42,292 nt of DNA from DASWKG01 sp036396755. Its GTDB lineage: Bacteria > Actinomycetota > UBA4738 > CALAEC01. Shown in pieces: positions 39,557 through 42,292 of this stretch (its first letter is position 1; each line of letters begins with the position of its first letter). The translations under genes and the position numbers were made by a program. Location: assembly GCA_036396755.1 (NCBI GenBank), contig DASWKG010000040.1, forward strand, positions 1 to 42,292. The letters run 5' to 3'. Below the pieces are notes generated by a model, which saw nothing but the letters and a program-made list of their open reading frames with translations, was not told the origin of the DNA and searched no databases.

Positions 39557-40162
39557 ATGATCCTGGTCGGTCTCACCGGTGGGATCGGCTCCGGCAAGTC
39601 CACCGTCGCCGGCATGTTCGGCTCCCGCGGCGCCGTGATCGCCGACGCCGACCAGCTCGCCCGCGCCGCGATCGCCCCCGGGAGCCCCGGCCACCACATC
39701 GTGGCGGAGCGGTTCGGGCAGGACGTGCTCACCTCCGATGGCTCCATCGACCGCGACGCGCTCGCCCGGGTGGTGTTCGCCGATCCGCAGGCCCGGCGCG
39801 ACCTCGAGACGATCACCCACCCGGAGGTCTTCCGGCTGCTCGCGGAGCTGGTCGACGAGCACCGGGAGAGCGACGACGTGGTCGTCTTCGACGCGGCCCT
39901 GCTGGTCGAGACGGGGTTCGCCGACGCCTGCGACGTGGTGGTGGTGGTCGCCGCGCCGGCGGACCTGCGGATCCGGCGCGTGGTCGAGCGCGGGATGGAC
40001 GAGGAGGAGGCGAAGCGCAGGATCGCGGCGCAGGTCTCCGACGAGGAGCGCGAGGCGCACGCCGACGTCGTGATCACGAACGACGGGGATCTCGACGCGC
40101 TCGAGCGCCGGGTCGACGAGCTGTGGCGCGATCTCCGCGAGCGCTCCGCGGCGGGCGGCTGA
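39557..40162 (+). CDS. coaE: Dephospho-CoA kinase
   Basis: A 201-residue kinase for the last step of coenzyme A synthesis (ATP-dependent phosphorylation of dephospho-CoA). The P-loop is LTGGIGSGKST (residues 7-17), DADQLAR follows, and FDAALLVETGF is the CoA-binding/LID-adjacent block. RRVVERGMDEEEAKRRI and SDEEREAHADVVITNDG are typical of the C-terminal half. It lies 12 bp after rpsA, the common rpsA-coaE arrangement of actinobacteria, and probably shares its transcript. Confidence 0.96.
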   Translation: MILVGLTGGIGSGKSTVAGMFGSRGAVIADADQLARAAIAPGSPGHHIVAERFGQDVLTSDGSIDRDALARVVFADPQARRDLETITHPEVFRLLAELVDEHRESDDVVVFDAALLVETGFADACDVVVVVAAPADLRIRRVVERGMDEEEAKRRIAAQVSDEEREAHADVVITNDGDLDALERRVDELWRDLRERSAAGG

Positions 40163-40172
40163 ACGTGGCGGC

Positions 40173-40178
40173 TATCAT
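40173..40178 (+). promoter_or_regulatory. Possible -10 for a leaderless HAD gene
   Basis: TATCAT predicts a start at about 40185, one base before GTG 40186. No clear -35 is visible. It supports the shorter HAD start. Confidence 0.35.
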
Positions 40179-40185
40179 CCCGGCG

Positions 40186-40893
40186 GTGGACGTCAGGGCG
40201 ATCTTCTTCGACGCGGGCGAGACACTCGTGTACCCGCACCCCTCGTTCGCGGAGCTGTTCTCCGAGGTGCTCCGCGCCGAGGGCCACCACATCGACCCCG
40301 CGGTCGTCCAGGAGACGGTGTCCGCCTACTCCCACCGGTTCACCGAGGCCGCCAAGCGGGGCGAGATGTGGTCGGTCTCCGCGGATCGCTCCCGCGCCTT
40401 CTGGCTGGGCATCTACCGCGAGTTCCTCGGCGAGGTCGGCATCGACGGCGACGCCGAGAAGCTCGCGAACGTGCTCTACGGCACCTTCTCCGACCCCGGG
40501 AGCTACCGCCTGCACCCCGACGCCATCCCGACCCTCGACCGCCTCGAATCGACGGGCATCCCGCTGGGGGTCATCTCGAACTTCGAGGAGTGGCTCGAGC
40601 GCCTGCTCGACGCGCTCGGGGTCACCCGCTACTTCCCCGTGCGCGTGATCTCCGGCGTCGAGGGCGTCGAGAAGCCCGACCCGCGCATCTTCGAGATCGC
40701 CCTCGAGCGAGCCGGCGTCCCCGCGGCGGGGTCGGTCTACGTCGGCGACCACCCGTACTTCGACGTGGAGGCCGCCGGCGACGTGGGGATGCTCCCGATC
40801 CTGATCGACCGCCGGGGCCGCTACGCGGACGCCGACTGCATCCGCATCACCTCGCTCGAGGACCTCCCCGCAGCGATCGGGCTCGACGCGTAG
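40186..40893 (+). CDS. HAD-family hydrolase
   Basis: A 235-residue haloacid-dehalogenase-fold phosphatase. Motif I is FFDAGETLV, with the nucleophilic Asp but Ala in the second acid position as in the HDHD3/YjjG-like branch. Motif II is GVISNF, motif III the Lys of EKPDPRIF, and motif IV YVGDHPYFDVEAAGDVG. A helical cap with HRFTEAAKRGEMW lies between motifs I and II. The substrate is unknown, probably a small phosphorylated metabolite. GTG 40186 is chosen because it begins directly at motif I and fits a leaderless transcript; GTG 40165, 3 bp after coaE, is an alternative. Confidence 0.9.
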   Translation: MDVRAIFFDAGETLVYPHPSFAELFSEVLRAEGHHIDPAVVQETVSAYSHRFTEAAKRGEMWSVSADRSRAFWLGIYREFLGEVGIDGDAEKLANVLYGTFSDPGSYRLHPDAIPTLDRLESTGIPLGVISNFEEWLERLLDALGVTRYFPVRVISGVEGVEKPDPRIFEIALERAGVPAAGSVYVGDHPYFDVEAAGDVGMLPILIDRRGRYADADCIRITSLEDLPAAIGLDA

Positions 40894-40900
40894 GTTGCCG

Positions 40901-41446
40901 ATGCAAGCGCGACCGGGTTTCATTCGCCGCATGGAGCGCGGCGTCGGCAACCTCGACGAGGTCCTGGAGAACCTCGGGGTCTTCCGCGCCGTCGCGGCCG
41001 AGCTTACGCAGCTCTGCCCCTCGGGCTTCCGGCGCATCCCGATCTCGGAGGCGGACCAGTTCTACTTCTCGATCCAGGCCCTGGCTCCTCAGCAGACCGC
41101 CTTCGCGCACACGCACCCCGACTCGGAGGAGTGGACGGTGGTCCTCGACGGCTCCGGCGAGGCCCTGATCCACGGGTCGCTCCCGATCGCGCCGGGGTCG
41201 ATCGTGGGCCGCGCCGCGGCCCACCCCCACGGGTTCCGGTCCGGGGACGAGGGGATGACCCTCCTCTCCATCCAGGTGCCCCGGCCGGCCGAGGGCGCGA
41301 CCACCTGGGACGAGGCCGGCGCCACCACCGACCCCATCGAGTGCGAGGGCGGTGGCCAGTGCCGCCGGTGCCCGCGATGCGGCGGCCACAGCGCGCGGGT
41401 CCCCGGGGGTTCGTTCTCCTGCGAGAACTGCACGAACGTCTTCTAA
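40901..41446 (+). CDS. Cupin-domain protein with C-terminal zinc ribbon
   Basis: A 181-residue protein. The cupin motif 1 is AHTHPDSEEWTVVLDGSGEAL (broken as HTHP, then EEWTVVLDG) and motif 2 is GRAAAHPHGFRSGDEGM, giving two His, one Glu and one His as metal ligands. The C-terminus has CRRCPRCGG and CENC, a rubredoxin-like zinc ribbon. The function is unassigned; such cupins are often small oxygenases, isomerases or sensors. ATG 40901 is chosen; TTG 40895 is also in frame. Its stop overlaps the convergent secreted-protein gene by 4 bp. Confidence 0.8.
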   Translation: MQARPGFIRRMERGVGNLDEVLENLGVFRAVAAELTQLCPSGFRRIPISEADQFYFSIQALAPQQTAFAHTHPDSEEWTVVLDGSGEALIHGSLPIAPGSIVGRAAAHPHGFRSGDEGMTLLSIQVPRPAEGATTWDEAGATTDPIECEGGGQCRRCPRCGGHSARVPGGSFSCENCTNVF

Positions 41447-42063
41447 CGCGGGATCCGGAGCGTCCGCGTGATCGTGCCGTCCGACCCGTCCTCGAGGAAC
41501 ACCTCGGCGACGGCGATCGCGCCCTGGTCGATGATCGCCCAGTCGTACCGCGTGTATCGGAGGTTCCTGCCGAACACCCGTCCACGCGCGGCGGCCGGCA
41601 TGACCGCCCCCACGGCGCCCTCGGCGTAGGCGGCGCCCGCTCCCGCGCGCACGGCGGGCGGGGCCGCATCTCGCTGGCCTCGCCACCGCACCTCGTGTGT
41701 GAAGCCGCGGGCCTCGAAGCTGAGAGACGCCGAGCGCAGCAGCGGGTCGACCTGGAACTGCGCGGGGTCGATCGGGTGGGCGCGCACCCTTCCGACGCAC
41801 CGGACGACGATGTAGCGGGGGTGACGCTCCACGTCACAGGGGAGTCGGGCCAGGAAGGCCTCGGCCGCGGGTCCCTCCTCCGCGGTGGCGCCACGCGCAG
41901 CGGCGACCAGGTAGTTCAGCGCGTGGTGCTCCCCGATGAGGAGCCAGTCGGCGACGGCGTACTGCCCCGCGTCGGCGAAGACCATCGGCTCCGGGGGCGC
42001 GCCGGCGGGCGCCGACGAGAGGACGAGGGCCAGCAGCGCGATGAGCGGACGGGTCTTCTGCAT
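41443..42063 (-). CDS. Secreted protein of unknown function
   Basis: A 206-residue protein with a signal peptide (about residues 1-22, ending APAGAP) and two Cys that could form a disulfide (LPCDVERHP and VVRCVGRV, about 15 residues apart). No catalytic motif or known domain is recognisable. The mature part is mostly predicted beta strand (SLSFEARGFTHEVRWRG, IAVAEVFLEDGSDGTITRT). GGAGGAGG precedes ATG 42063. It converges with the cupin gene and is divergent from the DUF2203 gene. Confidence 0.7.
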   Translation of the reverse strand: MQKTRPLIALLALVLSSAPAGAPPEPMVFADAGQYAVADWLLIGEHHALNYLVAAARGATAEEGPAAEAFLARLPCDVERHPRYIVVRCVGRVRAHPIDPAQFQVDPLLRSASLSFEARGFTHEVRWRGQRDAAPPAVRAGAGAAYAEGAVGAVMPAAARGRVFGRNLRYTRYDWAIIDQGAIAVAEVFLEDGSDGTITRTLRIPR

Positions 42064-42152
42064 CGCCGTCCTCCTCCCGGGTCCGGCCGCCGGTTCAGCG
42101 GCGCCTCACCGTCGGACTTCGACGCGCGCGGGCCGGTTCCTGCCCCCGCGGC

Positions 42153-42158
42153 TATCCT
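42153..42158 (+). promoter_or_regulatory. -10 element of a leaderless DUF2203 gene
   Basis: TATCCT lies 9 bases before ATG 42168, so the predicted start is within about 3 bases of the start codon. No Shine-Dalgarno is present. Confidence 0.4.
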
Positions 42159-42167
42159 GGCGGCGGG

Positions 42168-42292
42168 ATGGGGGAGGCGCGCCATTACACCGTCGAGGAG
42201 GCGAACGCAGCGCTCGAGCGGCTCCGTGAGCTCCTGCCCGCGATCCGCGACGCCCGGCGGGCCCTCCTCGAGACCGGGGAGCACGTCCGCGG
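42168..42292 (+). CDS. DUF2203 family protein, N-terminal part
   Basis: The gene runs off the right edge; 41 codons are visible. HYTVEEANAALERLRELLPA is the N-terminal hallmark of DUF2203, a small helical cytoplasmic family of unknown role common in actinobacteria. The rest is an Arg/Glu-rich amphipathic helix. The ATG is set by the conserved YTVEEAN position and the -10 just upstream. Confidence 0.8.
   Translation, partial: MGEARHYTVEEANAALERLRELLPAIRDARRALLETGEHVR

Noticed and set aside
38024..40060. Long open frame of 678 codons on the minus strand opposite rpsA and coaE
   Set aside because: It mirrors the codon bias of the real genes, is extremely Leu/Asp/Val-rich and has no domain; rpsA and coaE are unambiguous.

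Overview
The window is chromosomal DNA from a very GC-rich bacterium, almost certainly a member of the Actinomycetota outside the best-studied genera. The evidence is gene content and order: pgeF-yggS-sepF-yggT-divIVA is the actinobacterial/firmicute division cluster. The IleS is long, the DnaE is of the DnaE1 type, PolA has a decayed proofreading domain, and S1 has an acidic tail. GTG starts are frequent and many gene pairs overlap by 4 bp. Promoter-like elements repeatedly fit TTGnnn-N16..18-TAnnnT. Several -10 elements sit about 7-10 bp from the start codon, which suggests leaderless mRNAs.

Layout. (1) 1-3349: division and cell-wall cluster, ending in a membrane protein with a histone-H1-like tail and an Ada-like zinc motif. 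(2) 3356-8702: ileS (minus) with a stem-loop leader, DUF167, a DksA/TraR-type protein, lspA and a RluD-type pseudouridine synthase. (3) 8707-9818: a solitary AbiEi/DUF559 gene flanked by two near-identical 51-bp palindromes, a possible mobile cassette. (4) 9863-15860: a RecB/Cas4-like Fe-S nuclease gene, a cluster of three DnaA-type boxes, dnaE and two membrane proteins. (5) 15735-17670: an M55 D-aminopeptidase, a tRNA with a CAA anticodon but class I architecture, a 378-bp MITE-like element and a small coiled-coil gene. (6) 17869-29546: an amino-acid uptake and catabolism island. It holds a complete branched-chain-type (LIV/HAAT) ABC transporter, a FAD amino-acid oxidoreductase, a two-subunit aconitase X (hydroxyproline-dehydratase family) and a complete polar-amino-acid (PAAT) ABC transporter. 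(7) 29547-29956: no protein gene. On the minus strand it carries a strong promoter whose predicted start falls exactly on a 12-bp closing stem of a structured RNA of about 167 nt, followed by a second long hairpin. (8) 29957-32014: a thioesterase, an FTR1 iron permease with a DtxR-type operator, and a DtxR-family regulator. (9) 32040-42292: polA, a secreted subtilase-like protein with PKD domains, rpsA, coaE, a HAD phosphatase, a cupin/zinc-ribbon protein, a secreted hypothetical protein and the start of a DUF2203 gene.

How it fits together. The two transporters bracket the FAD oxidase and aconitase X, so the simplest reading is import and dehydrogenation/dehydration of proline- or hydroxyproline-like amino acids. 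The DtxR regulator and FTR1 permease form an iron-uptake control module, although the regulator has lost its primary metal-site residues. The best candidates for something undescribed are the minus-strand structured RNA at 29562-29807, the palindrome-flanked AbiEi/DUF559 cassette, and the short-armed CAA tRNA beside the MITE-like element. All functional statements come from reading the sequence and from family knowledge; no searches were run.
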